From Pycnococcus provasolii (taxonomy: Eukaryota; Chlorophyta; Pseudoscourfieldiophyceae; Pseudoscourfieldiales): a stretch of 64,000 nucleotides of DNA. Shown in pieces: positions 29,793-37,884 of the stretch. Position numbers and translations under genes: made by a program. The notes below the pieces were generated by a model, which was given only the letters and a program-made list of their open reading frames with translations, made no database searches and was not told the DNA's origin. Numbering within the stretch: position 1 is the first letter of the stretch; every line of letters starts with the position of its first letter. Where the stretch lies: positions 310,001 to 374,000 of the forward strand of contig CP150555.1 in NCBI GenBank assembly GCA_049487715.1, given 5' to 3'.

Positions 29793-32690
29793 TCAAGCTG
29801 TGCGCTCGTTCGGTGCCCCGCGCGATCGCACAAAGCGCGGCAGGTACGGCGTAACGTGTGGCTTGCTTAGCCGAGCGACACCTAGCAGTACGAGAGTCGC
29901 GCCTATGCCCGCGAAGAAACCGCCCACGCCGGCAAGGTTGTCGCTGTTGGCTCTCGCGAGAGACGACGCCGCGGCGTCCGACGCGTCCGTGTCGTCGAGG
30001 CTGACTGCGCTAGCGCGCCCACCGCTTTCGCTGGACAGAATCTCCGAAGCCGCCACCGCCGCCGCGCGGCGGCCGCTCACGTCGCCCACGCCGCTCAGCC
30101 ATGCCGCTACCGCCTTGGAGCTCGCGCGCTTCGTGAGCGCATGCGCGGCGGCAGGCGGGGGCATCGCCAGCTCGCTCACCACAGAGCTAGATGCGCCGCG
30201 CTTGTTTTCTGGGAACCGGTTGTAGCTCTCGCACGACAGCTGCTTGCGCTCGTAGTAGACGAACCGCCCGCCCTCCTCCGCGCCGAGGATGTGAGGGCCC
30301 GACGTGGAGCCGAAATTTACCACCGCGGCTGATCCATCCTCCTTGCCCAGCATCAGAGGTATGCCGTTGTAGTGAATAATCTCGGGATGACGGAAGCGAG
30401 GCAGCTCGCCAGCCGACTCGCGCTTGCCTCGCAAGAAGAGCAACACCGAGCCCGGCACGCCCTGCGCCGTGGGTAAGCCGGCATCTGGCTCGGGTACCGA
30501 AGCGTGCTTTGGCACCGCCATCAGCAGGTCGAGCACGCCGTCGCAGTCAAAGTCGGTGAGAATCAGGCTGACGCGCCCAATCGCAGGTCCCGTCATCCTG
30601 TGAACCTTGATCGGCTTGCCCGTGCGAAGCCTCACCTTCCCCGCATCCTTCAGGTTCTGCGAGTCGACACGGTAGTACGCGTGCACCTCGTTTGCGTCGT
30701 CGAGCGTCATGTAAACCATGCGTCCGTTGAATCGCGCCGCCGCCGGCTTGACGCGCCAAGGGCCGTGCACCTCGAGTCCGTCAGAGTACAACGGCAGCGC
30801 GGGTCCAAGCATCGGAACACCCTTCGCGCATGGCGAGTTGGGGTCCGCCGCCACCGCGGCATTTCGCGGCCCGCACGAGTTCATGAAGACGACGTGCGCG
30901 CCACGCGCATCCGACACGAGAAGGTCGTTGTCGCCGTCATTGTCCCAGTCCACAGCCGTGGGCTGCACGAACCCGTAGCGCGCCTCCGCCGGACCCTGCA
31001 GTGCGTTGTATCCAGGCTGCACGTCGATCGGCGCGCCGTCGGCGTGCACGTCGAGGCCGGGCAAGAACACCGGCGCGGTATCGGTGCCGACGTTCTTCAC
31101 AAACCAAAGACGGCCTGCGGCTGTTCCCACCAGCAGGTCCGTTCGCCCGTCGCTGTCCCAGTCCACCACGGTGGGGATGGGATGGCTGCCTCCGTACAGA
31201 GCCGCGCCAACCTCCGTCACGGGAACAGGCTGGCGGTACACTGGCACGGCACCAGCCTCGTGGCTGTGGAATCGGTAGAAGTGCAGCGCACCCTCTCCGC
31301 CGACGAGGAGATGCTGCACCAATGCCCCGTCGGCGTCGGGCATCGGGTACACGACGGGCGCGGCGAGCGGCGCGGGGTGACGCAGAACCTGCCCGCGCGG
31401 GTCAAGGATCGGCTGCCGCGTGCGCAGTGCGATGCCGCTCTCCGCCATGTTGCGGAAGTAGTAGAGCGAGCCGTAGTACGATCCGGCGACGATGCCTCGC
31501 TCGCGCGTCGACTCGCCATCCGTGGCGGCGGATGAGGTTGTGTTCGTGTCGTAGCGCCCAATCGCGCAGTAGCCAAATTGCACATCCTTCTCGCTGCTCG
31601 TCACGCGGCGCACGCTCGCCGACGGGCTGTCGTGAAGGCTGGTCAGCTTGACGGCGTACAGAGCGCTGTGCAGCCACCCGCCGCGCCAAATGCCTCCGCT
31701 GTCGCGCGGGCTGTAGCTCGCGTCAGATCCGCGCGGGTTGTACTCCGGGTCGACAAAGCGCGCCGCGGTGTCCGACTGCTCAGCCTGCTGCTTCTTCCTG
31801 TCGCTCAGCTCGAGCACGAGGTCGCCGCCGCGCTCGGGATACCGCGGTATGTACGCGAGGTTGCGCACGGGAAGCTTGGGCATGCTGGCGAGGTGCAGCT
31901 CGCGGCGCTCGGTGAATCCGTGGTTGGCAAAGTCGTAGCGCGTGTGCGCGACGATGTTGCCCTCGACGTGCCAGAAGCCGTGAATTTCTCCCTTGTCCTC
32001 GATGACGGTACCCACGGGAGGGATCAGTCCCTTGAACGGGTGTGTCACCTGCACGCGCATCTTGAACACGGGCACGCCTCGTCCATCCTGCTTGATGCTC
32101 TCGTACAGGTACAGGCCAGGCTCCGCGCTGTGCTTGGTGTTGACGACGAACACGTCCGGCAGGCTGTGGCCAAACACGTAAGCAACTCCGATGGGCTTCG
32201 TCTCCAGCCCCGCGCTGAGCGGCGTCGGCAGCACGCCGTCGGGATACCCGCGGTCGAACCCGAGCTTGCCTCTGTCGGTGTAGCTGGCGGCGATGAGCCT
32301 CTTTCCCGTCTCGAGGCGCGCAAACTCGCTGCCCGAGTCGGCGTCGGCGGCGTCGCCGACGCCATCCTCCTCCTCCTCGCCAGCGCCATCCTCCTCCTCC
32401 TCGCCTTCCTCCTCCTCCTCCTCCTCCTCTCCTCCCCCTCCTTCGTTATCGTTATCGTTTTCACCAGCCTCCTCTTCTGCGGAGTCGTCCGTCTCCTCCT
32501 CTTCGCTTAAGAGCGCACGGCGCGGCGTCGGCACTGTTTGTGTTTGGATCGCCTCCTCCGTATTTTGCAAGGCGTACTGTCGTTCAAGCCCTGCCGGCGT
32601 TATACTTCGTGGCAGCGTTGCACTTGCTCCTCCAAGCTGCAGCACGGCAACAAGGAGGATTGTCGCAACTGCTAAGATAAGCACGTTCAT
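29793..32690 (-). CDS. FG-GAP/VCBS repeat membrane glycoprotein
   Basis: 965 residues from MNVLILAVATILLVAVLQLG at 32690, a good signal peptide or anchor; the frame is open further upstream to 33035 but that part looks like leader sequence. After an acidic Glu-rich linker (about residues 60-105) comes a beta-propeller with Ca-binding FG-GAP-type loops: VDWDSDGRTDLLVGT, VDWDNDGDNDLLVSD and DFDCDGVLDLLMAV. A C-terminal helix (FFAGIGATLVLLGVARL) and a short basic tail end it. Single-pass surface or endomembrane protein; integrin-alpha-like folds usually bind ligand or polysaccharide. The role is not known. Confidence 0.8.
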   Translation of the reverse strand: MNVLILAVATILLVAVLQLGGASATLPRSITPAGLERQYALQNTEEAIQTQTVPTPRRALLSEEEETDDSAEEEAGENDNDNEGGGGEEEEEEEEGEEEEDGAGEEEEDGVGDAADADSGSEFARLETGKRLIAASYTDRGKLGFDRGYPDGVLPTPLSAGLETKPIGVAYVFGHSLPDVFVVNTKHSAEPGLYLYESIKQDGRGVPVFKMRVQVTHPFKGLIPPVGTVIEDKGEIHGFWHVEGNIVAHTRYDFANHGFTERRELHLASMPKLPVRNLAYIPRYPERGGDLVLELSDRKKQQAEQSDTAARFVDPEYNPRGSDASYSPRDSGGIWRGGWLHSALYAVKLTSLHDSPSASVRRVTSSEKDVQFGYCAIGRYDTNTTSSAATDGESTRERGIVAGSYYGSLYYFRNMAESGIALRTRQPILDPRGQVLRHPAPLAAPVVYPMPDADGALVQHLLVGGEGALHFYRFHSHEAGAVPVYRQPVPVTEVGAALYGGSHPIPTVVDWDSDGRTDLLVGTAAGRLWFVKNVGTDTAPVFLPGLDVHADGAPIDVQPGYNALQGPAEARYGFVQPTAVDWDNDGDNDLLVSDARGAHVVFMNSCGPRNAAVAADPNSPCAKGVPMLGPALPLYSDGLEVHGPWRVKPAAARFNGRMVYMTLDDANEVHAYYRVDSQNLKDAGKVRLRTGKPIKVHRMTGPAIGRVSLILTDFDCDGVLDLLMAVPKHASVPEPDAGLPTAQGVPGSVLLFLRGKRESAGELPRFRHPEIIHYNGIPLMLGKEDGSAAVVNFGSTSGPHILGAEEGGRFVYYERKQLSCESYNRFPENKRGASSSVVSELAMPPPAAAHALTKRASSKAVAAWLSGVGDVSGRRAAAVAASEILSSESGGRASAVSLDDTDASDAAASSLARANSDNLAGVGGFFAGIGATLVLLGVARLSKPHVTPYLPRFVRSRGAPNERTA

Positions 32691-33764
32691 GGATTTGGTA
32701 TGTATAGGGCCTAGTAGCCTGTGCTTGGACATTGTCGCAGCACGTGGCATGGCCGCCGCCGCCGCCTTGGAGGAGGATCTTCTCCACCATGACGGACTTC
32801 TGTGTGTACCACCATCCCCGCGCGGCCATCCCCACGAACGCGTGCCTCCATCGCCAGCCTCCATGATCGCGATGCCGGTGCAATGAAGTGAAGTGGAAAT
32901 GGAAAATGGAGATGGAAATGGAAATGGATGGGGTGGGCCGATGTGATGTGGATTGGTGCGCGCGCGGAGAGAAAGAGACGTGAGGCAACACCTTGTGAGC
33001 ATACCTTGTGAGATGTTGACGACGAGCTTCCACACCGTGTTGAAGGTCCGTGTTAATAATGGTAAAGTTTAGCCCTGCGTGTAGGTCTTGCGTGTGTGTA
33101 GGAGGACGTTGTTGGTGACCTAAGGTTAGTACTGCCAGACTCACTGACTGACCACCTCTTGCACCGTAAGAATACACTTATACCAGATGTGAAAATACAG
33201 TAGTTCTTACAAAGAGTTAAAACGGAGGAAAGCTTTGGCCTTTGGGAAGCGTGCTGGTTGGTGCGCGTCGTCGTCGTGCGCATCGTCGTCGTGGTTCGCA
33301 TCGTCGTCGTCGTGCTTCTCGCCATGCCGCCCAGGAACATTGACCACCTCCGCGCATGACCACTTGACCACTTGACCACTTGACCACCTCCGCCCATGCT
33401 GGCCATTGGCTCCATGCCTCATGCGTATAGGTATGTACAAGTGCCTTTGGTGCTTCTTCTTGCTTGACGTCACGAATGGTGGATGCGTGCCGCGTGAGGA
33501 GAGTTCTCATCGTACCAACGTGTTGGTAGGGCGCAGGCGGCGTATGTATTGGGAGGAACTTACCCTACACACACACGCGCGCGCGCGTCTCTTGCCCTTC
33601 CTTCCTTTCTGCCTCACTGCCAGCTGAGGTTTTCGGCCTGGGATGCGACTTGGTCACTTGGGAGGAATACTGGAAACAGGCATTTCACACGCTACCTTGG
33701 TCTTTAGAGAGAATTAATTGTTCGTCGCTGATACAACTACGAGTAGGGTACCTTGGTTGTTAAG
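32691..33764. other. Intergenic, no gene supported
   Basis: Leader of the FG-GAP gene (minus), then repeats: ATGGAAATGG units (32895-32930), GTCGTCGTGC units (33262-33312), CCACTTGA units (33357-33392), and a short hairpin GTAAGAA / TTCTTAC (33166-33210). A CA/GC dinucleotide run is at 33572-33588. Confidence 0.5.
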
Positions 33765-34304
33765 ATGAGTCGGCGGTGGTCCAGGAAAACGAAACGTGCA
33801 ACGCCGTGGTCTGTGAGCGTGCTAGCTGCAGGGCTCGTGCTCAGCCTGCTGGGCACGTTCGGAAGCGCGCCGGTATCGGCGAAGAGCAGCGAGACTGTGC
33901 GCACGCCGCTTGCCCTGAAAGATGCTAAAGTCGTGGCCGCGGCGGAGTTTGCAAGGGACGAAATCAGCAAGCTGTGTGACTCGTGCGCCGAAGACCTGAA
34001 GCGCGCGTACGCGGCGATCACGCTCAACGCGCTCAAGGCGGAGAGCGCGCCTATGGTGACCACCCCAGGCGAGATGATCTTCCTTCAGGCGGACGTGCGC
34101 ACGAGCGCGCCTTGCGTGGTTGACCCTGACTGGCAGAGCACGTGCAGTGGCGCGGAGAGCCAGACGATCGAGGTGGTTGTGTTTGCGCAGCGGGACGCGG
34201 GTGAGGAGGCGAGCGCGTTGAGCTTCGTGGGCACTGCGTTGGACCGGCATCCGTTTCTGAACGAGGCGGAGGCGTGGGACACCGACTTGAGGCGGCCCAT
34301 ATGA
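33765..34304 (+). CDS. Small secreted protein, cystatin-like
   Basis: 179 residues from the ATG at 33765. A basic N terminus then a hydrophobic core (VSVLAAGLVLSLLGTFG) and a likely cleavage after VSA suggest secretion. Residues about 55-110 (VAAAEFARDEISKLCDS, then MIFLQADVRTS) have the helix-then-strand pattern of cystatins, but the QxVxG loop is absent, so inhibitor activity is not supported. Four cysteines may form two disulfides. TGTAA starts 4 bp after the stop. Confidence 0.5.
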   Translation: MSRRWSRKTKRATPWSVSVLAAGLVLSLLGTFGSAPVSAKSSETVRTPLALKDAKVVAAAEFARDEISKLCDSCAEDLKRAYAAITLNALKAESAPMVTTPGEMIFLQADVRTSAPCVVDPDWQSTCSGAESQTIEVVVFAQRDAGEEASALSFVGTALDRHPFLNEAEAWDTDLRRPI

Positions 34305-34465
34305 CTTTGTAAACTAAAGTAACTATACTACGAGTATGTACCACCGACAACAACCACCCATAGCCAGCTCCACGGGCATTGCGCGCACGGGCATTGCGCG
34401 ACGCGCACGGGCACTGCGCGACGGCAGACTATACCACCATGGGAATCGGCGAGAATCGGAGGAGG

Positions 34466-34489
34466 TTAGGGTTAGGGTTAGGGTTAGGA
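34466..34489 (+). repeat. Telomere-like repeat upstream of CULT gene
   Basis: GGTTAGGGTTAGGGTTAGGG followed by TTAG, about 68 bp before the start of the CULT protein gene. Confidence 0.95.
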
Positions 34490-34556
34490 GTTTTCCGGAG
34501 GAGTTTTCGACGAAGCGACACGGTGGCGCACGCTTTTTCGCCATTTGTTTTTAGGT

Positions 34557-35441
34557 ATGGCGGACGACGATGACGATGCCAGCGCGCCTGCCCCTCCCTC
34601 GCCGCCCTCGCCTGCCTTGCCTGCAAGTGACGCCAACGAGCACTTGACGACGCAGGAGGTGCTCGGCCAAGATGCTGCTCGAACCACGGCGCAACCACAC
34701 GTTCCCATGTTCGTGTGCGCGCACTGCGGCGTTGCCGTCGCGAGCGCACAAGATGTCATCACAGAGCGCGCGGAAACGCTACGAACGGCCGTCTGGGAGT
34801 ACCAGCTCGACATGCTCGGTATCGACGACGTGCCCGTCTACAGCGCTACAAATCCAGAAGACCACAGGTTTGACGTCGTCAGATTAAAGCACCCCGGGAA
34901 AGGAGGCGCGGCGTGTCTCGTTGGAGGCTCGCCGCCGAGACTCGAGCACAGCTGGTTTCCGCCTCACCCGTGGCAGATGGCGGCGTGCTGCGGATGCTTG
35001 GACCACCTAGGGTGGGCATTTGTCGCGCCTGATAATACGGAGCCCGCGTTCGTGGGACTTATATGCACGCGACTGAGACAACGAGACGGCAACCCTGCAG
35101 ACGTCGCGGCGATGCGCGCGTCGGCGGCGGCTCTGCAGCAGCGGTTGGTTACTCAGCAAGGCGACGACGACGACGACGATGATGATGGTGAGCAAGGCGG
35201 CGGCGAACATGGTGACGGCGAGCAAGGCGGTGGTGACGCCGCCGATGACGACGACGAGCAAGGCGGTGGTGACGCCGCCGCCGACGACGAGCAAGGCGGC
35301 GGCGACCATGGCGCCGACGAGCAAGGTGGTGCTGCCGCCGCCGCCGACGACGACGACGAGCAAGGCGGCGATGCTGCCGCCGCCGCCGACGACGACGACG
35401 AGCAAGGCCGGGCCGCGGTGACGACGACGACCACGCCATAG
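34557..35441 (+). CDS. CULT (cereblon-like) domain protein
   Basis: 294 residues. The central part (residues about 45-185) has the CULT signature: a first zinc pair in FVCAHCGVAVAS, then LEHSWFPPHPWQMAACCGC, which carries the tryptophan cage and the second zinc pair, and HLGWAFV. In cereblon this domain binds degron-like ligands and thalidomide drugs. The Lon-like domain of cereblon is absent here, so this is a stand-alone CULT protein, as in other protists. The C-terminal 80 residues are low complexity: nine or so units of EQGGGDAADDDD made of GAC/GCC/GAG codons. Its ligand and partners are unknown. Confidence 0.8.
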   Translation: MADDDDDASAPAPPSPPSPALPASDANEHLTTQEVLGQDAARTTAQPHVPMFVCAHCGVAVASAQDVITERAETLRTAVWEYQLDMLGIDDVPVYSATNPEDHRFDVVRLKHPGKGGAACLVGGSPPRLEHSWFPPHPWQMAACCGCLDHLGWAFVAPDNTEPAFVGLICTRLRQRDGNPADVAAMRASAAALQQRLVTQQGDDDDDDDDGEQGGGEHGDGEQGGGDAADDDDEQGGGDAAADDEQGGGDHGADEQGGAAAAADDDDEQGGDAAAAADDDDEQGRAAVTTTTTP

Positions 35442-35490
35442 AGTAATGATAGGTGTAATCGAGATAAAACAACAATTTTTTTCCGAGCCT

Positions 35491-36754
35491 TCACGTGAAT
35501 CCACCGGTGAGCTCTCTCGCCTGCCTCGTCCTCGTGTCTAGAGCCACCACGCCACCGCTGCTCGTCGTGATTCCGCTCAGAGCACCTAGTGTGACGTAGT
35601 GCGTGACGAGCAGCGTCTGCGTGCGCTTGCCGTTCGTCGCATTGCGCGAATCATCGCGGTCTAGCTCGGCAAGCAGGCTGTCATTCAGCCGTGTGACGCA
35701 CATGTCGCGCGTGTATCCTAGGCTTGGCTGGTAGAAGGAGTTAAGTCCCCACTCCTCGACGACAGAGTACTCATTTCCCATGACATTTGCAATTTGCGTT
35801 GCCGTGTCGCGGCAGCGGCACCACTGGCTCGTGTAGATGCTTGTGCGGAGTGGCACGCCAGCCTTGCTGAACGTGAACGCGATCAGCTTGCCCGCGTTGG
35901 TCGCCTGCTGAAGGCCTGCGGAGTTGAGGTTGCGCTGCGTCGAGCAGTCGTTGAGCTTGAATCCAGATGGGTCACCGCCGCCAGGTGCGAGCGCGTGCCG
36001 CATGAGCAACACGTTCCCAAATGGTTCTTTCAGATATTCCTCGAGACTGCAACTCCTCGTCGACGCCGACAGGCACGTGGACGGAGTTGGCGAGGTGGAC
36101 GATGGCGCTGCAGGTGCTTTGGTTGTTGTTGTTGTTGTTGTTGTTGTTGTTGGGGTGGTTGTTGTGGTTGTTGTGGTTGAGGTTGTGGTGGTTGAGGTGG
36201 TTGTGGTGGTGCGTCGTCGTCGTCGTCGTCGTTGTTGTTGTTGTCGTCGAAGGAGCGGAGGTCGTCGTTGCCAAAGGAGCGGAGGTTGTGGGCGTAGTTG
36301 AAGTCGTTGAAGCAGCGTTCGTCGTCGTCATCGTCGTCGTAGAAGTAGTGGTCGGAATAGTTGTGGTTGTGGTTGTGGTTGTGGTTGTGGTTGTGGTTGC
36401 GGCCGTTGTGGTCGTTTTGATTGTGAGCAAGATGTTGTCGATGTAGAGTTGAGTGTCGTTGGCACTTGTTCCGTACGCACCATTCTTCGGCGAGAGTGCC
36501 TCACTGTCACCTTGAGCACCACCACCACCACCTCCACCACCACCACCTCCTCGTCGTCGTCCTCCATATGCGACGCCGAGTCCAACGGCGAGAGCGATAA
36601 TAATTGCAGAGAGGGCCACAGCGACAGCGACACGCCACCTGTACCTGCTGTTTGGGTTAGGGTCGTGGGTTCGTGGCGCTTCCGTATCTTCTTCTCCCCT
36701 ATATATGTACGCATCGTCTGCATCGCTCAATACATGGTGGAGCTCCGAGGTCAT
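35491..36754 (-). CDS. Membrane-anchored histidine phosphatase with Thr-rich stalk
   Basis: Reads as one gene with a one-base frame break. From 36754: short cytoplasmic part, one membrane helix (VAVAVALSAIIIALAVGLGV), Gly linker, then a long Thr-rich mucin-like stalk made of ACA/ACC/ACG codons. After the break (about 36200-36250, inside the trinucleotide repeat) the frame of 35491-36012 continues: SLEEYLKEPFGNVLLMRHAL (the RHG-type catalytic His), CSTQRNLNSAG, SIYTSQWCRCRDTA and LLVTHYVTLGAL (second catalytic His). Member of the histidine phosphatase superfamily, facing outside the cell or lumen. The break is most simply repeat slippage or a sequencing error. Confidence 0.72.
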
Positions 36755-36940
36755 CTTCAAATTGAGCGACAAATGTGTGGATAAACCAGCATGTAGCCAG
36801 TCAGCTTTGCAGGTCAGAAGAAGAACCTTCTGTTCTTTTCTGGCCGGCCGGAGGAGGGATGCATCGGATCCAAGCCGGCCGCAAACTGCAAAGCAAGCTC
36901 TGCCACCCACGAACGGAACGGGACGGGCGAGGCTTGCCCA

Positions 36941-36982
36941 ATTCCATTGCATTGCATTGCATTGCATTCCATTGCATTGCAT
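36941..36982 (+). repeat. TTGCA pentanucleotide microsatellite
   Basis: Eight ATTGC or ATTCC units, some perfect. Confidence 0.95.
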
Positions 36983-37101
36983 AAGAACTAAAATAAACTT
37001 TACTTACCACATTGTCAACCGTGATTGACACTACCACTACGGTATACCTATCACCGGCCTCCAGGCTAGGCATTGGTCGACCTGCGTTGACAACAGGTCG
37101 A

Positions 37102-37240
37102 GCGATTTGGTCGGAGAAATGAGTTTCACATCCCCCCTGGAGGGAAGGCTTTGGTCGCGCGATTTGGTCGGAGAAATGAGTTTCACATCCCCCCTGGAGG
37201 GAAGGCTTTGGTCGCGCGCCAATGATTTGGTCGGAGACAT
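37102..37240 (+). repeat. 57-bp tandem repeat
   Basis: Two identical 57-bp units at 37102 and 37159 begin GCGATTTGGTCGGAGAAATG. A third, partial unit starts near 37225 (GATTTGGTCGGAGA). The TTGGTCGG core also occurs at the ends of the transposon at 3771-5141. Confidence 0.9.
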
Positions 37241-37884
37241 TCACCGGCCATCGGGAAGGATGATGGTTGATGGGGAATCATCCCACTGGGAAATGTTTCC
37301 CCACTTTCCCAGCCGGGATCTGCCCAACGGCTTTTGTCAACGCCTGATTTTGTCCTCCGCCTACCTTTACCAAACCTCCGCCTAGAAAAAAATAATAGGT
37401 CCCCCCCTTGCACAGGTCCCTTGCGGCCTTGGCCCTTGCGGTCTTGCACACCGGATCCACCGGTGTTGCATCACGCTGATTAAGGTGGTCAAGCGCCCGA
37501 ACGCGAAGGGTCCCTGCAAGAAACACTCTTGCAAGCTCTGGGAAGAAACACTCGCGGCCGGTGTGCAAGGGTCCCGGGGTCTTTTTTTACTGGCCGGAGT
37601 TTGGCCGGAGTTTCTTCGTTCGTTCCGGAGCCGTCTGAGCCTCTGAGGACCCGCCCGTCTGCCGTGATAGCACGTCGTGATAGCGTGATAGCGTGATAGT
37701 TTCGTCCTTTCCGCGGCCGGGGGGGTCCGTCGCATTTCCATATGACCTTTCCCGCGGCCAGCCAGCCCAGCCCGTCTCACTGTCTCAGTTCTCACCCACC
37801 TCTCTCTCACACAGGTCTCTCTCCTTTCCAACTCGTCCTTTCCAACCACGTCATCGGTGTCAGATTGATTTCCCACCGCTGACG

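Larger units (their letters stand above)
36755..37884. other. Intergenic, repeat-rich
   Basis: Holds a TTGCA pentanucleotide run and a 57-bp tandem repeat. Sequence after 37380 is leader of the flavocytochrome gene, with a GTGATAGC run at 37673-37699. No gene supported. Confidence 0.5.

Noticed and set aside
30504-31535. 343-residue frame opposite the FG-GAP gene
   Set aside because: It is the complement of clear FG-GAP coding sequence and shows no family motif.
36101-36447. Plus-strand frames of poly-Val/Leu, apparently membrane proteins
   Set aside because: They are the complement of the Thr-codon stalk of the phosphatase gene.
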